Shown here piece by piece: positions 25,292 through 34,012 of a DNA stretch of 64,000 nucleotides. A model generated the notes under the pieces. That model had not been told where the DNA came from and did not search any database. It saw nothing but the letters and a program-made list of their open reading frames with translations. The position numbers and the translations under genes are program-made. Positions within the stretch are counted from its first letter, which is position 1, and each line of letters opens with the position of its first letter. Source of the stretch: Ruminococcus sp. (lineage in GTDB: Bacteria > Bacillota > Clostridia > Oscillospirales > Ruminococcaceae). Where the stretch lies: contig JAAVHJ010000003.1 of NCBI GenBank assembly GCA_014799805.1, positions 1 through 64,000 on the forward strand, written 5' to 3'.

Positions 25292-25689
25292 TAAAAATTT
25301 TGAACTTATCATCAAAAATACTATGTTCTATATTAGTATCGCTCTTAGTGGAGGAGATTTAAGAATTATACTCTTTAAATTCATTTATTAGCCTTATTTA
25401 CTATTAGATAATAGGGCTGACAGGATAAATTATATTCAGGAAAACTTCCAGTATAGCCAGAGAACTCCCATGTGGAATAAATTACCTTATATACTTGTCA
25501 GTTTTTTCTTCTTTTGTCAAGATTTATGTGAACACGCTCTATTATTACAGTTGTAAAAAGTGTGATTTCCAATGACAAACAGAAGCAGTCAATTGATGTT
25601 TTAATTTCCATTTTATATACTAAACTCGAAAAAGAAAATTCGAAGTTACTACATATATGAAATTGGCTACAATACATCGTATTTCAATT
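25292..25689. other. Intergenic stretch without a recognisable gene
   Basis: About 400 bp of AT-rich sequence. I see no open frame with a ribosome binding site and no clear repeat. It lies between the CPBP promoter and the decayed toxin remnant, so it may hold further remains of that gene that are no longer readable. Confidence 0.5.
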
Positions 25690-25965
25690 TTACTGAGGAC
25701 AACTTTGATTTTTTACAACTGTAATACTATTACTCGAACTAAAAGCATCAGGATACCTTTCTAACATAGATTCCCAGTATTTTTTAGCGTTGCGTTCCCA
25801 TCCTTGTTTATTGGCTTTATCATTACCAACCCCAATATAATGCATATTAACAATTAAATCCTGATTATAATACGGACTTGCTGTAGGACTGTTCTCCCTA
25901 AGATATAAATCATATTCCTTTTATAAATCTTCTTCTGCAATTCCGTCCCATGAAAAAATACTCAT
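25690..25965 (-). pseudogene. Remnant of a polymorphic-toxin-like gene, in-frame stop
   Basis: The start codon at 25965 overlaps the stop of the Syd/SUKH-like gene (ATGA). It reads MSIFSWDGIAEEDL, then TAA. The same frame continues for about 75 codons (IGVGNDKANKQGWERN, KKYWESMLERYPDAFSSSN) before a second stop. The W-E-R-N...YPDAFS-x-SN pattern recalls the segment before the catalytic core in HNH-type secreted nuclease toxins, and the core itself is absent. I infer a nonsense-mutated, truncated toxin or orphan module, with low certainty about the family. Confidence 0.5.
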
Positions 25966-26534
25966 AATATATCCCAAATTCCTCTCATGTTACTTAATAA
26001 TTCACTTATGGATTCTGCTATAACAATTGATTTTTTATCGAAATTATGGACAGCTGTTATTTGACCATTTTTATTATTAAAATTTACTAAATAACTATCG
26101 TCACAATTAATACAGCAAAAGCCACCAATCATGTAAAATTCGCCTTCATTAAGATAATGATAATCATTCATATTGAAATAATTGTATATATTTTGAACCA
26201 AATCAGTGTTGGGTAAAACTTCGTTTAACACAATATGATCAACTTTTGTGGTTTTTCCTTCTAATGGCATAAACCAATATGTTGATAAAAATTCTTTAAG
26301 CTGTGGATTAATTCTAAACCCCAATTTTAATTCAATTGACGAAAAATCAATTGGTGTGGTTTGTAATTTAGGCGTCCACTCGCCTTCGTGTTCATTGCTA
26401 ATACTTCCTTCAATTATCAGTCCGCTATTTAAATACTTTTCGCTAATAGGGATTCTTGGTGCAGTACCCCACACACGATTCCATGAATGATTATTATTTT
26501 CAAAAAAAGTTTCAAGTGCTTTTTTTACACTCAT
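25962..26534 (-). CDS. Syd/SUKH-superfamily immunity-like protein
   Basis: A 190-residue soluble protein. I chose ATG 26534 since GGAGG precedes it. Features match the Syd branch of the SUKH superfamily: an N-terminal ALETFFENN helix, then W, a PISEKYLNSGLI strand, EGEWTPK with the conserved W-x-P, and a long C-terminal beta region with GGFCCINCDDSYLVNF. SUKH proteins are widespread immunity proteins of contact-dependent toxins, and Syd itself binds SecY. A toxin remnant lies directly downstream, which favours immunity. Confidence 0.65.
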   Translation of the reverse strand: MSVKKALETFFENNNHSWNRVWGTAPRIPISEKYLNSGLIIEGSISNEHEGEWTPKLQTTPIDFSSIELKLGFRINPQLKEFLSTYWFMPLEGKTTKVDHIVLNEVLPNTDLVQNIYNYFNMNDYHYLNEGEFYMIGGFCCINCDDSYLVNFNNKNGQITAVHNFDKKSIVIAESISELLSNMRGIWDIL

Positions 26535-26597
26535 TGTAATAACCTCCAAAATATATTTATACTTACAGTCTTGTTAAGATGCTATAGGTGCGAATAT

Positions 26598-26738
26598 CTA
26601 AGCAATTTCATTTTGGCTGTTGTTTCGTCCTTCATAATAATGAAAATACGAGTAATAAATATATCCACTAAACAGAGCAATACATAAAAGTAAAAATAAT
26701 ATACGAACCACTGTCACTCTGTAAATCCTATTCATCAT
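26598..26738 (-). CDS. Possible small single-pass membrane protein
   Basis: A 46-residue frame that starts 1 bp after the stop of the histidine phosphatase gene (GGAG about 8 bp before the ATG pair). It has a strong hydrophobic segment (about residues 8-28) followed by a Tyr-rich, polar tail. The spacing suggests it is the last gene of that operon, but nothing identifies it, and it may be spurious. Confidence 0.35.
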   Translation of the reverse strand: MMNRIYRVTVVRILFLLLCIALFSGYIYYSYFHYYEGRNNSQNEIA

Positions 26739-26739
26739 A

Positions 26740-27291
26740 CTACAGCTCCGATGTATCACCAATTTCATAAATTTTAATTTCACAATTGCCTAGGAAAAAA
26801 TGCATAAATCTATCTATTGTCATGTCATGAAAATAACTGTCAATCACTCTTGCGACACCGCCATGACAAACTAAAATTGTATTTTTCGGACAAGTTTTTA
26901 ATTCTTCCAAAAGGCTGTATGTTCGATAGACTAGCTGAAAAACAGATTCACCACCATCTGGCATTTTACAACCAAATTCTTGTTTTGCTTCTTTAAAACC
27001 GTCAGTTAATCTGCTTTTTCCCTCAAAACTGCCATAATTCCATTCACGAAGTCTATTATCAGTTTCAACAGGAAGTGACAATCTATTAGAAACTGCTTGT
27101 GCAGTTTGTCTTGCTCTTAACATGGGAGAAGCAATAATCCGTTCAATATCGCCGAATGCATAAGCTTTTTTTGCCATTTCTTCGGCTTGTTGCAAGCCCT
27201 CCGGTGTTAAAGAAATATCACTTGCACCACAAACACATTCACTTGCATTAAATTCTGTTAAGCCGTGTCGGGTGACATATAATTTTTTCAT
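26740..27291 (-). CDS. Histidine phosphatase family protein
   Basis: A 183-residue protein of the phosphoglycerate-mutase-like superfamily. The phosphorylated His lies in VTRHGLTEFN (residues 5-13), with R in SPMLRARQTA (about 63) and the second His in LVCHGGVARV (about 145). Start at 27291 is set by AAGGAGG; an upstream in-frame ATG lacks a site. Small clostridial members act as broad phosphatases (for example on phosphoglycolipids, cobalamin or sugar phosphates), and the substrate cannot be read here. It follows a SpoVAC gene by 38 bp. Confidence 0.85.
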   Translation of the reverse strand: MKKLYVTRHGLTEFNASECVCGASDISLTPEGLQQAEEMAKKAYAFGDIERIIASPMLRARQTAQAVSNRLSLPVETDNRLREWNYGSFEGKSRLTDGFKEAKQEFGCKMPDGGESVFQLVYRTYSLLEELKTCPKNTILVCHGGVARVIDSYFHDMTIDRFMHFFLGNCEIKIYEIGDTSEL

Positions 27292-27329
27292 GTAAAAAAC
27301 CTCCTTATGTAAGAGCCGAAATATTCGAC

Positions 27330-27773
27330 TCAAAATAAATTTATAATAAAATAAATCAAACCATAAATGACAGATGCTGTACAGCCGTACAAAATGACAG
27401 GTCCTGCAATGGTAAAAATTTTTGCTCCAATACCTAATACCAGTCCTTCTGTTTTGGCTTCAATTGCAGAAGAAGAAATCGCATTTGCAAAGCCTGTAAT
27501 TGGAACAAGTGTGCCAGCTCCGCCATGTCTTGCTAAACGTTCATATAAGCCAAAGCCTGTTAATACTGCACTACATGCAACAAGTGTAATGGAAGTCCAT
27601 GCGGAAGCAATGTCTTGTGTGAACCCTAATGCTAAGAATCCATTTAATAATAATTGTCCAATCGTACAAATACAACCGCCTATTACAAATGCTTTTGCAA
27701 CATTGACTTTTATATTTGATTTTGGAAGTACCTGCCTTTGCATGTCTTGATATAATTCGGGTGTGATACGCAT
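27330..27773 (-). CDS. spoVAC: Stage V sporulation protein AC
   Basis: A 147-residue integral membrane protein with about four hydrophobic segments. The conserved GGCICTIGQLL near residue 32 and GGAGTLVPITGFANAI near residue 83 are diagnostic of SpoVAC/SpoVAEB. SpoVA proteins form the channel that moves Ca-dipicolinate in and out of the spore. The partners SpoVAD and SpoVAE are not adjacent in this window, which is unusual because they are normally an operon. That leaves a dispersed or reduced set, or a non-sporulation use. Confidence 0.85.
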   Translation of the reverse strand: MRITPELYQDMQRQVLPKSNIKVNVAKAFVIGGCICTIGQLLLNGFLALGFTQDIASAWTSITLVACSAVLTGFGLYERLARHGGAGTLVPITGFANAISSSAIEAKTEGLVLGIGAKIFTIAGPVILYGCTASVIYGLIYFIINLF

Positions 27774-27843
27774 AAAAATTCTCCTTGATATGATATAAAT
27801 AATTTGTTTTATGCTAGTTTACCCGATTTTGAAAAAAAAATTC

Positions 27844-27888
27844 TTGCTATTTTTTTAAAATTATGCTATGATAATATTATAGCATAAT
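27844..27888 (+). promoter_or_regulatory. Promoter with dyad operator for the two-component operon
   Basis: TTGCTA (27844-27849), 17 bp, TATGAT (27867-27872). A perfect 10-bp inverted repeat ATTATGCTAT/ATAGCATAAT (27860-27869 and 27879-27888) overlaps the -10 box and the start region, a typical place for repression or autoregulation. About 40 bp remain to the response regulator ATG. Confidence 0.65.
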
Positions 27889-27928
27889 TTTTTTTTAAAT
27901 GCAAGTTTATTTGAGGAGAAATTTTATT

Positions 27929-28603
27929 ATGAAAATTTTAGTCGTAGAAGATGAAATTGCTTTAGCAGAGGCTCTTAGCGAAATTTTAAAGCGTAATAAA
28001 TATATTGTTGATGCTGTTCATGATGGCGAAGATGGTCTGGAATATGCGCTAACAGATATTTATGATTGTATTCTGCTTGATATTATGTTGCCAAAAATGA
28101 ACGGCTTAGATGTGTTAAGAATTTTAAGAAAAAAGAAAATTTCAACCCCAGTGTTATTATTAACAGCAAAATCTGATATTGAAGATAAAATTAATGGCTT
28201 AGATAGTGGTGCAGATGATTTTTTAACAAAGCCATTTGTCACGGGAGAATTGCTTGCCAGAGTAAGAGCTTTGACAAGACGAAAAGGCGAAGTCATCACA
28301 GATGAATTCACATTCGGAGATGTTGCCTTAAATAAAAGTACATTTAGTTTAAGCCGTGAAGGACAGTTTGTAAAATTAAGTCTGAAAGAATATCAAATTA
28401 TGGAAATGTTAATTGCAAATCCAAAGCAATTAATTTCTAAAGAAAGATTTATTGAAAAAATTTGGGGCTATGAAAGTGATGTAGAATATAATAACATAGA
28501 AGTGTATATTTCTTTTTTGAGAAAAAAATTAAAAGTAATTGGTTCTAATGTAACGATTAAAACAGCAAGAGGCATCGGCTATTGTCTGGAGAATGGAGAA
28601 TAA
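27929..28603 (+). CDS. OmpR-family response regulator
   Basis: A 224-residue protein. The receiver domain (residues 1-118) keeps the acidic pocket (VVEDE), the phospho-accepting D in CILLDIMLPKMNGLD and the K in TKPF. A winged-helix DNA-binding domain follows (about residues 125-222) with SLKEYQIMEMLIANP and GIGYCLE. Start at 27929 is set by TTGAGGAG. It is co-transcribed with the sensor kinase 3 bp downstream and probably binds the dyad in its own promoter. Confidence 0.92.
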   Translation: MKILVVEDEIALAEALSEILKRNKYIVDAVHDGEDGLEYALTDIYDCILLDIMLPKMNGLDVLRILRKKKISTPVLLLTAKSDIEDKINGLDSGADDFLTKPFVTGELLARVRALTRRKGEVITDEFTFGDVALNKSTFSLSREGQFVKLSLKEYQIMEMLIANPKQLISKERFIEKIWGYESDVEYNNIEVYISFLRKKLKVIGSNVTIKTARGIGYCLENGE

Positions 28604-28606
28604 ATT

Positions 28607-30481
28607 TTGAAGAAATTGCAAAAACAAAAATTGCCCCATTGGTTGCAAAATTTGTTGAAACCTGATGTAATTAAAACAATGCAAATAAAATTTGTCGCAA
28701 CTGCTATGGGAATATTAATTTTAGTATTTATTATTATGTTGGGTTCAATTAATATGATTATGAAAACTGTCAGTCAATCACAGTCTATGCAATTGTTACA
28801 GGAAATTGCCGAAAGTGATAGATATGATATGCTTAACAACGAACCAGAGCCAAAATTAGATAAGCCATCAGAAGAAATTCCAAAAATGGAAAATTTGAAA
28901 GATAATATTATAGCATTAGGACAAATGCCATGGTATGAAAATAATCCACATGATAATTTTGAACCTCCAGAAAATAAAAAACCAGATAATCATGTTCCTG
29001 ATGAGCAAAAGCCACCTTATCAAGATAACTGGCATGAAAAAGAAAGGGAAAGAGAAGGAGAAGAAGAAAGAGAATCAGAACCCAGATTTTCAGAATTCCA
29101 AGAATCTGAAATATTCACAGAAAGTAATTTTTCTTCTGAAAATGAAATGATACCCACTGAAATAATGACACAATTTGAAATACCAGCTATTGCAGAACCC
29201 TATGAACCAGAATTTTCTGATATATCTGATATACTTGATATACAAGAAGAATCTGTTGTTGCAGAAAATGAAGAATTGACACAGGTACAGGAACAGCAAA
29301 TCATAGAAACAAATTCAGAAACAGAATCACAAGAAATCATAACAAGTAAATCCGTATCAGAAACGGAAAATTTAACAACAACAACAACAACAACAACAGA
29401 GATAATTCCAAAACCTCAACCTCCAAAAAATAATTTTGAAAATTATGGTTTCAGATTAGCCCCTGGTACTAATAAATGGAATGTGAATATTATACTTGAT
29501 CATTTTGCATTAATGGCAGACAAGGACGGAAATTTTTTAGGGCTACGCAATACTGAAAATTATACTGACGAACAAGCAGAAGAAATATTAACAGCAATTT
29601 TAAATACTGGAAAACAACAGGGTATGTATAACTGGTTGCAATATTATAAAACACAAAAGTCTTATGGAATATTAATTGTTGTTGCTGAAAAAAGCTCAGA
29701 CCAAGCATTATTAAATAATTTATTCTGTACAACAATAATATTAGGAATTTTAATGTTATTATTATTATTTATATTTTTAATCGTTTTTTCTGGTTGGATT
29801 ACAAAACCTGTACAATCAGCTTTAGAACGACAAAAACAGTTTGTTTCTGACGCAGGTCATGAATTAAAAACACCATTGACGATTTTAACAGCTAATGCTG
29901 ATATTTTAAAAGATGAAATCGGTGAAAATAAATGGCTTGGCTATATGCAGGAACAAACAGACCGCATGAATCAGTTAGTAGGCGATTTATTACGTCTTGC
30001 CCGAATGGATAATGCCACACAAGAATATATTTTTGAAGAATTTAATTTAAGTACAGCCATTGAAGCAACCGCATTGCCTTTTGAATGTCAGGCATTTGAA
30101 TTGCAGAAAAATTTAGAAATGGATATTCAGCCAAATATTTCTTATTATGGCAGTCAGCAACATATACGACAATTAACAGCAATTTTTATTGATAATGCGA
30201 TTAAATATTCTAATGAACATGGAATTATTAAAATTACACTGTTACAAAGAGGTAATGACAGAATTTTAGAATTTTATAATACAGGTTGTGAAATTTCATC
30301 AGAAGAAACAAAAAAAATTTTTGAAAGATTCTATCGTGGCGATAAAGCAAGAAATAATAAGGGCAAAATTGGTTATGGATTAGGACTTGCTATTGCAAAA
30401 AGTATTATGGAAATTCATAAAATTAAAATTCAAGTCACTTGTGAACAAGATGCTTGGATTCGGTTTTTATTGGTATTATGA
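28607..30481 (+). CDS. Sensor histidine kinase with long acidic extracytoplasmic region
   Basis: A 624-residue kinase starting at TTG 28607, with GGAG 10 bp before. TM1 is at about residues 26-50. A very long extracytoplasmic stretch (about 50-375) includes more than 200 residues of Glu/Pro/Ser/Thr-rich low complexity with a poly-Thr run, then a folded piece. TM2 is at about residues 377-398. HisKA with the phosphorylated His in SDAGHELKTPL comes next, then HATPase with N in FIDNAIKYSN and a GYGLGLAIAK box. The low-complexity insert is far longer than usual. Ligand unknown. Confidence 0.9.
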   Translation: MKKLQKQKLPHWLQNLLKPDVIKTMQIKFVATAMGILILVFIIMLGSINMIMKTVSQSQSMQLLQEIAESDRYDMLNNEPEPKLDKPSEEIPKMENLKDNIIALGQMPWYENNPHDNFEPPENKKPDNHVPDEQKPPYQDNWHEKEREREGEEERESEPRFSEFQESEIFTESNFSSENEMIPTEIMTQFEIPAIAEPYEPEFSDISDILDIQEESVVAENEELTQVQEQQIIETNSETESQEIITSKSVSETENLTTTTTTTTEIIPKPQPPKNNFENYGFRLAPGTNKWNVNIILDHFALMADKDGNFLGLRNTENYTDEQAEEILTAILNTGKQQGMYNWLQYYKTQKSYGILIVVAEKSSDQALLNNLFCTTIILGILMLLLLFIFLIVFSGWITKPVQSALERQKQFVSDAGHELKTPLTILTANADILKDEIGENKWLGYMQEQTDRMNQLVGDLLRLARMDNATQEYIFEEFNLSTAIEATALPFECQAFELQKNLEMDIQPNISYYGSQQHIRQLTAIFIDNAIKYSNEHGIIKITLLQRGNDRILEFYNTGCEISSEETKKIFERFYRGDKARNNKGKIGYGLGLAIAKSIMEIHKIKIQVTCEQDAWIRFLLVL

Positions 30482-30566
30482 TTATGAAAATTTAATGATT
30501 TTGTACGAAATAGTATATTAAATTTAGTCATGTTTTAGAAAGTTTGTTAAGAATAAAAAAATACTC

Positions 30567-30595
30567 TTGACAAGTTTCAGTATTTGTGGTATCAT
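30567..30595 (+). promoter_or_regulatory. Promoter facing the structured intergenic RNA
   Basis: TTGACA (30567-30572), 17 bp, TATCAT (30590-30595). It is 350 bp upstream of the sugar transferase gene and about 80 bp before the hairpin at 30675-30758. Confidence 0.65.
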
Positions 30596-30674
30596 AATAC
30601 CAGTGCATAGAAAAATGAAAATAAAAAAGAATATTAAAATTTTAAAAAATTTGCATCAAAAGTAAATATCAAAA

Positions 30675-30758
30675 AAAAACTGCAATTGCTGAATTTCATG
30701 AAAATTAAGGATGATTTAACCTTAATTTTGTATATTTTCGACAAAAATAGCAGTTTTT
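30675..30758 (+). ncRNA. Nested hairpin between two promoters (possible small RNA or attenuator)
   Basis: AAAAACTGC (30675-30683) pairs with GCAGTTTTT (30750-30758). Inside, AAAATTAAGG (30701-30710) pairs with CCTTAATTTT (30720-30729). Together with the promoter at 30567 this could give a roughly 160-nt transcript ending at the outer stem and its T-tract. It could instead be an attenuator for the sugar transferase operon. No similarity to a named RNA family was recognised. Confidence 0.45.
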
Positions 30759-30770
30759 ATTTGTTATCTA

Positions 30771-30799
30771 TTGACAAATTTAAAAAAATCCTGTATAAT
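30771..30799 (+). promoter_or_regulatory. Promoter of the sugar transferase / Wzz operon
   Basis: TTGACA (30771-30776), 17 bp, TATAAT (30794-30799), a full consensus match. The leader of about 140 nt holds a possible 12-codon peptide (30856-30894), with GAGGGG upstream, that ends in ATGTGA. It is too short to judge. Confidence 0.75.
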
Positions 30800-30944
30800 G
30801 AGAATATTCTAATTACAAGTAACTATCAGATTTTTTGAGGGGAAATGAAATAGTTATGAACAAATTTTCAAAACACAAAAACGATTTGATGTGATTTTCT
30901 TGCACTGGAAAGTTGACATCTTTGAGAAGGGGGAGATGAACCTG

Positions 30945-31676
30945 ATGAAAACAACAAATCTGGCATATGAAAAAACTGTTGATGAAAGGGTGCCGGAAAA
31001 AATGAGAATCATTCAAGTACATACAAATGAAAATTTGCTGAAAGAACGTGCTATGTTGGAATATCCAGTTGTTTTTGAGGACAAGCCAGTTTATAGCAAA
31101 TTCAAAAGATTTGGTGATGTGATTGGCTCAATAGGAGCATTGACAGTACTTTCACCAGTATTTTTAGCAGCAATGGTAGCAATTATAATAGATGATTTTG
31201 GAAATCCTTTCTATTCCCAAACGAGAATTGGAAAAAACGGAAAACATTTTAAAATTTATAAATTCCGCAGTATGTACAAAAACGCTGACCAACGGCGTGA
31301 AGAATTATTGAAAAAAAACGAGAGCAAAGGGGCAACGTTCAAGATAAAAAATGACCCTAGAATTACAAAAGTTGGTGCATTTTTAAGAAAGACTTCTATT
31401 GATGAATTACCACAGTTAGTAAATATTCTTAAAGGTGATATGTCATTTGTGGGTCCAAGACCATTTATTCCGTCTGAACAGGAAAATTTACCACCTGACC
31501 GTTTGTTAGTAGAACCAGGCTTGTCCTGCTATTGGCAGATTAGTGGTAAGAATGACCTTCCACTAGCAGAGCAAATTGCACTTGATAGAAAATATATTCA
31601 GGAGCGTTCTGTTAAGACAGATATTAAAATTATTTTTAAAACAATTTTACATGTACTAAGTGGTAAAAACTATTGA
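30945..31676 (+). CDS. Bacterial sugar transferase (initiating glycosyl-1-phosphate transferase)
   Basis: A 243-residue member of the WcaJ/PglC-type polyisoprenyl-phosphate hexose-1-phosphate transferases. A single membrane helix at about residues 65-90 precedes the catalytic region. Motifs include FYSQTRIGKNGKHFKIYKFRSMY, KNDPRITKVGAFLRKTSIDELPQL (with the catalytic D-E) and SFVGPRPFIPSE. It starts surface polysaccharide synthesis by loading a sugar phosphate onto undecaprenyl phosphate. ATG 30945 has GGGGGAG about 9 bp upstream; two earlier in-frame ATGs fit worse. The next gene is Wzz-like, but no other glycosyltransferases are near. Confidence 0.9.
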   Translation: MKTTNLAYEKTVDERVPEKMRIIQVHTNENLLKERAMLEYPVVFEDKPVYSKFKRFGDVIGSIGALTVLSPVFLAAMVAIIIDDFGNPFYSQTRIGKNGKHFKIYKFRSMYKNADQRREELLKKNESKGATFKIKNDPRITKVGAFLRKTSIDELPQLVNILKGDMSFVGPRPFIPSEQENLPPDRLLVEPGLSCYWQISGKNDLPLAEQIALDRKYIQERSVKTDIKIIFKTILHVLSGKNY

Positions 31677-31696
31677 AAAATTTTGTGAATTACAGT

Positions 31697-31736
31697 TTAC
31701 TCCATCCATAAAATTATAGATGGATTACTGTGTTAT
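31697..31736 (+). promoter_or_regulatory. Hairpin between sugar transferase and Wzz-like genes
   Basis: ACAGT-tt-ACTCCATC pairs with GATGGA-T-TACTGT around an AT-rich loop, with a small bulge. A loose T-rich stretch follows at about 31740. It may reduce read-through so that the second gene is made in smaller amount, or mark mRNA processing. Confidence 0.45.
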
Positions 31737-31782
31737 AAGATTTTGTTTTTCAGATTAGAATTTCTAAATAAGGATGGGTATT

Positions 31783-33339
31783 ATGACAAAAAAAGAAGAA
31801 CGAGATGAGAGATATCTTAATATTATGCTGAAAAATGGAGAAGAAGAAGAAAAAGAAAATGAAATTATTATTTCATTCTCTGCATTCTTTGTACAATTAA
31901 AAAGATTTTTAATCTTTTGGATTGTTCTTGCAATTATTATTGGTTTGTTAGTTCCAGTCTGGAAATTATTAACAATTTCTGACCAGTATAAAAATTTAAC
32001 TGCTCTTGTTAGCTTTAATTATGATGGCGTTGAAGAAGGAAAAACTCCAGATGGCAGTAGTTTTGATGTTACAACTTTAAAAAATCCTGCTGTGATTGAA
32101 ACAACATTGACAGAATTAAATGAGCCGTTAACATTGTTAGAAAGTGTTCGTCAGGGTATTTCTATTGAAGGTGTTATTCCATCAAATGCAATTGATAAAA
32201 TCACAATGTACAGAAGTATTTACGAACAAGATAATTTAAATGCTGGTGAAAAAATGTTGGATGTGAAATATTTTCCAACCCAATACAAAGTGACATTTAA
32301 CTATTCTAGTACAGGTTTGAGTGGCGAAAAAGCAGTAGAATTGTTTAATACTTTGTTAGAAAATTATCACACGTATTTTTTTGAGACTTATGGCTTTAAT
32401 CAAGCATTGGGGAGTGCTGTTACTGCATTAGATTATACGACATATGATTATGCACAAGCAGTTGATGTGTTTTCTTCCACACTCACTATGCTAGAAGATT
32501 ATATTTCTAATCTTTCTGAAGACGATACTACCCGATTCCGTTCTACTATTACAGGCTATTCGTTTTCTGACTTGTCAGAATCTATTGATACAATTCAGAA
32601 TGTAGATTTGGATTTGATTTCTTCTTATGTGACAGTAAATAATGTCACAAAAGATAAAGATACCCAAATAGATTATTATAATTACAGAATTGAAACATTA
32701 ACCCGTCAAAAAGTAATTGCACAAGAGACATTAGATGAACTCAATGCTTCTATTGAACAGTATGAAAAAAATACAATTATTATTTATAGCGAAAATCAAG
32801 ATACTTCAGAATATACACAGGCATCAGCGACTTATGATGATATGTTCCAACGCAAGATAGAAGCACAAAAGTCAGTTTCTAGTTGTACACAGCAGATTGA
32901 TGAACTCCAAAAAAGAGTAAATACTTTAAAAGGCAGAAATTCTGCATCCAAAGATAAAATAGAAAAAGTAGAAGCAGACCTTGTAGCTTTGAATGAAAAA
33001 GTAACAGATTTGCTGAATAAAACAAATCTTACTGCAAATGAATATTATGAAACAGTATATCTTGCAAATGCATATAGTGTTCTTGTACCAGCAAGTTCCT
33101 CTGCACTGCGTACTACAAAGAGTGTTATGAACTCCGCAACAGAGCCTTTGCTAATTGGAGAAGCATTACTATTTGTATGTTATATTGGTGTTGCATTTGT
33201 ATTATCTTTGATTCTTGAAAACAAAAAAAGAAAATTAGCACAAGATGCTGAAAATAATGCAGATGAAAAATCCATAGAGGAAACTATTACAGAAGAAAAA
33301 AAGAAAGTTCGTATTTCTACTGTAAATGATGAAGATTAA
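31783..33339 (+). CDS. Wzz-like polysaccharide co-polymerase
   Basis: A 518-residue protein with an N-terminal TM at about residues 40-62 (FLIFWIVLAIIIGLLVPVW) and a C-terminal TM at about 455-475, followed by a short charged tail. The long extracytoplasmic middle has coiled coils (about 290-420). This is the Wzz / chain-length determinant layout. No Walker kinase motif is attached and no partner kinase follows. ATG 31783 (AAGGATGGG upstream) is favoured over 31774. It probably sets polymer length for the glycan started by the upstream transferase. Confidence 0.8.
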   Translation: MTKKEERDERYLNIMLKNGEEEEKENEIIISFSAFFVQLKRFLIFWIVLAIIIGLLVPVWKLLTISDQYKNLTALVSFNYDGVEEGKTPDGSSFDVTTLKNPAVIETTLTELNEPLTLLESVRQGISIEGVIPSNAIDKITMYRSIYEQDNLNAGEKMLDVKYFPTQYKVTFNYSSTGLSGEKAVELFNTLLENYHTYFFETYGFNQALGSAVTALDYTTYDYAQAVDVFSSTLTMLEDYISNLSEDDTTRFRSTITGYSFSDLSESIDTIQNVDLDLISSYVTVNNVTKDKDTQIDYYNYRIETLTRQKVIAQETLDELNASIEQYEKNTIIIYSENQDTSEYTQASATYDDMFQRKIEAQKSVSSCTQQIDELQKRVNTLKGRNSASKDKIEKVEADLVALNEKVTDLLNKTNLTANEYYETVYLANAYSVLVPASSSALRTTKSVMNSATEPLLIGEALLFVCYIGVAFVLSLILENKKRKLAQDAENNADEKSIEETITEEKKKVRISTVNDED

Positions 33340-33344
33340 AAATG

Positions 33345-33375
33345 GTGCGGAGTAAAAAAAACTCCGCACTTTTTG
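33345..33375 (+). terminator. Terminator of the polysaccharide operon
   Basis: GTGCGGAGT, a loop of seven A, ACTCCGCAC, then TTTTTG. Perfect 9-bp stem. Confidence 0.9.
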
Positions 33376-33377
33376 TT

Positions 33378-33547
33378 TTATCGAAATAAATTTAATAAAG
33401 CTTCTGCTAATTCATTTATACAGTTATCTTGATAAATTTTATTCATATCCTGTGATAGGATAGTGGAATTTAAGCTATTATAATCAGAATAAATTCTTGT
33501 GATAAACACTGCTGAACTTTATGTAGATAATTTTCAAAAGTAATCAT
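33378..33547 (-). pseudogene. Frameshifted remnant of a small gene
   Basis: On the minus strand a start at 33547 gives MITFENYLHKVQQCLSQEF and soon a stop. A shift of frame continues as SDYNSLNSTILSQDMNKIYQ and on to NELAEALLNLFR, ending at 33378. The two halves read as one small hydrophilic protein of about 55 residues broken by a frameshift. The family is not recognised. It has no ribosome binding site now. Confidence 0.5.
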
Positions 33548-34012
33548 TTCCTATGGCAGACTATTATTATCAGAAATATATATTGAATTTACAAGAATTT
33601 TTCCGTCAAGATTGTGATATAACTAAAAATTAATTTCTTTATTTTATGAATTTCCAAAACTTAAGAATCTAAAATTTACTGTTCAAAACTATTTTATTCT
33701 GGTAAGATTTCCAGAGAAATATTTTTAGATTTTTTTTAGAGAATCAAAATAAATATGCTTTGCAATCATACAGAGCCATGTTTGACATGTCTTCATAGAG
33801 CATTTTTCTTTGTAAAATATCCATTACAAGCTGTTCATTTCGACAGATTTATAATATAATATAAATCTTCTGCATAAGCTTGATAAATTTTTTCAAATTC
33901 TTCATGCATAAAATTCTTCCATTCATAAAATTGAACAATTAAAAATCAATTTTATTACAAATTTTTCAGAACTTTTAAAAAAACTGGTACAAAAATGCAC
34001 CAGTTTTTTCTA
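33548..34012. other. AT-rich intergenic region without an intact gene
   Basis: About 465 bp. Short stretches resemble decayed coding sequence on the minus strand (continuing the style of 33378-33547), but no frame exceeds 40 codons with a start signal. An AAAACTGGTgcaaaaatgcACCAGTTTTTT hairpin near 33978-34010 is a good terminator shared by both directions and marks the end of sbcC. Confidence 0.6.
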
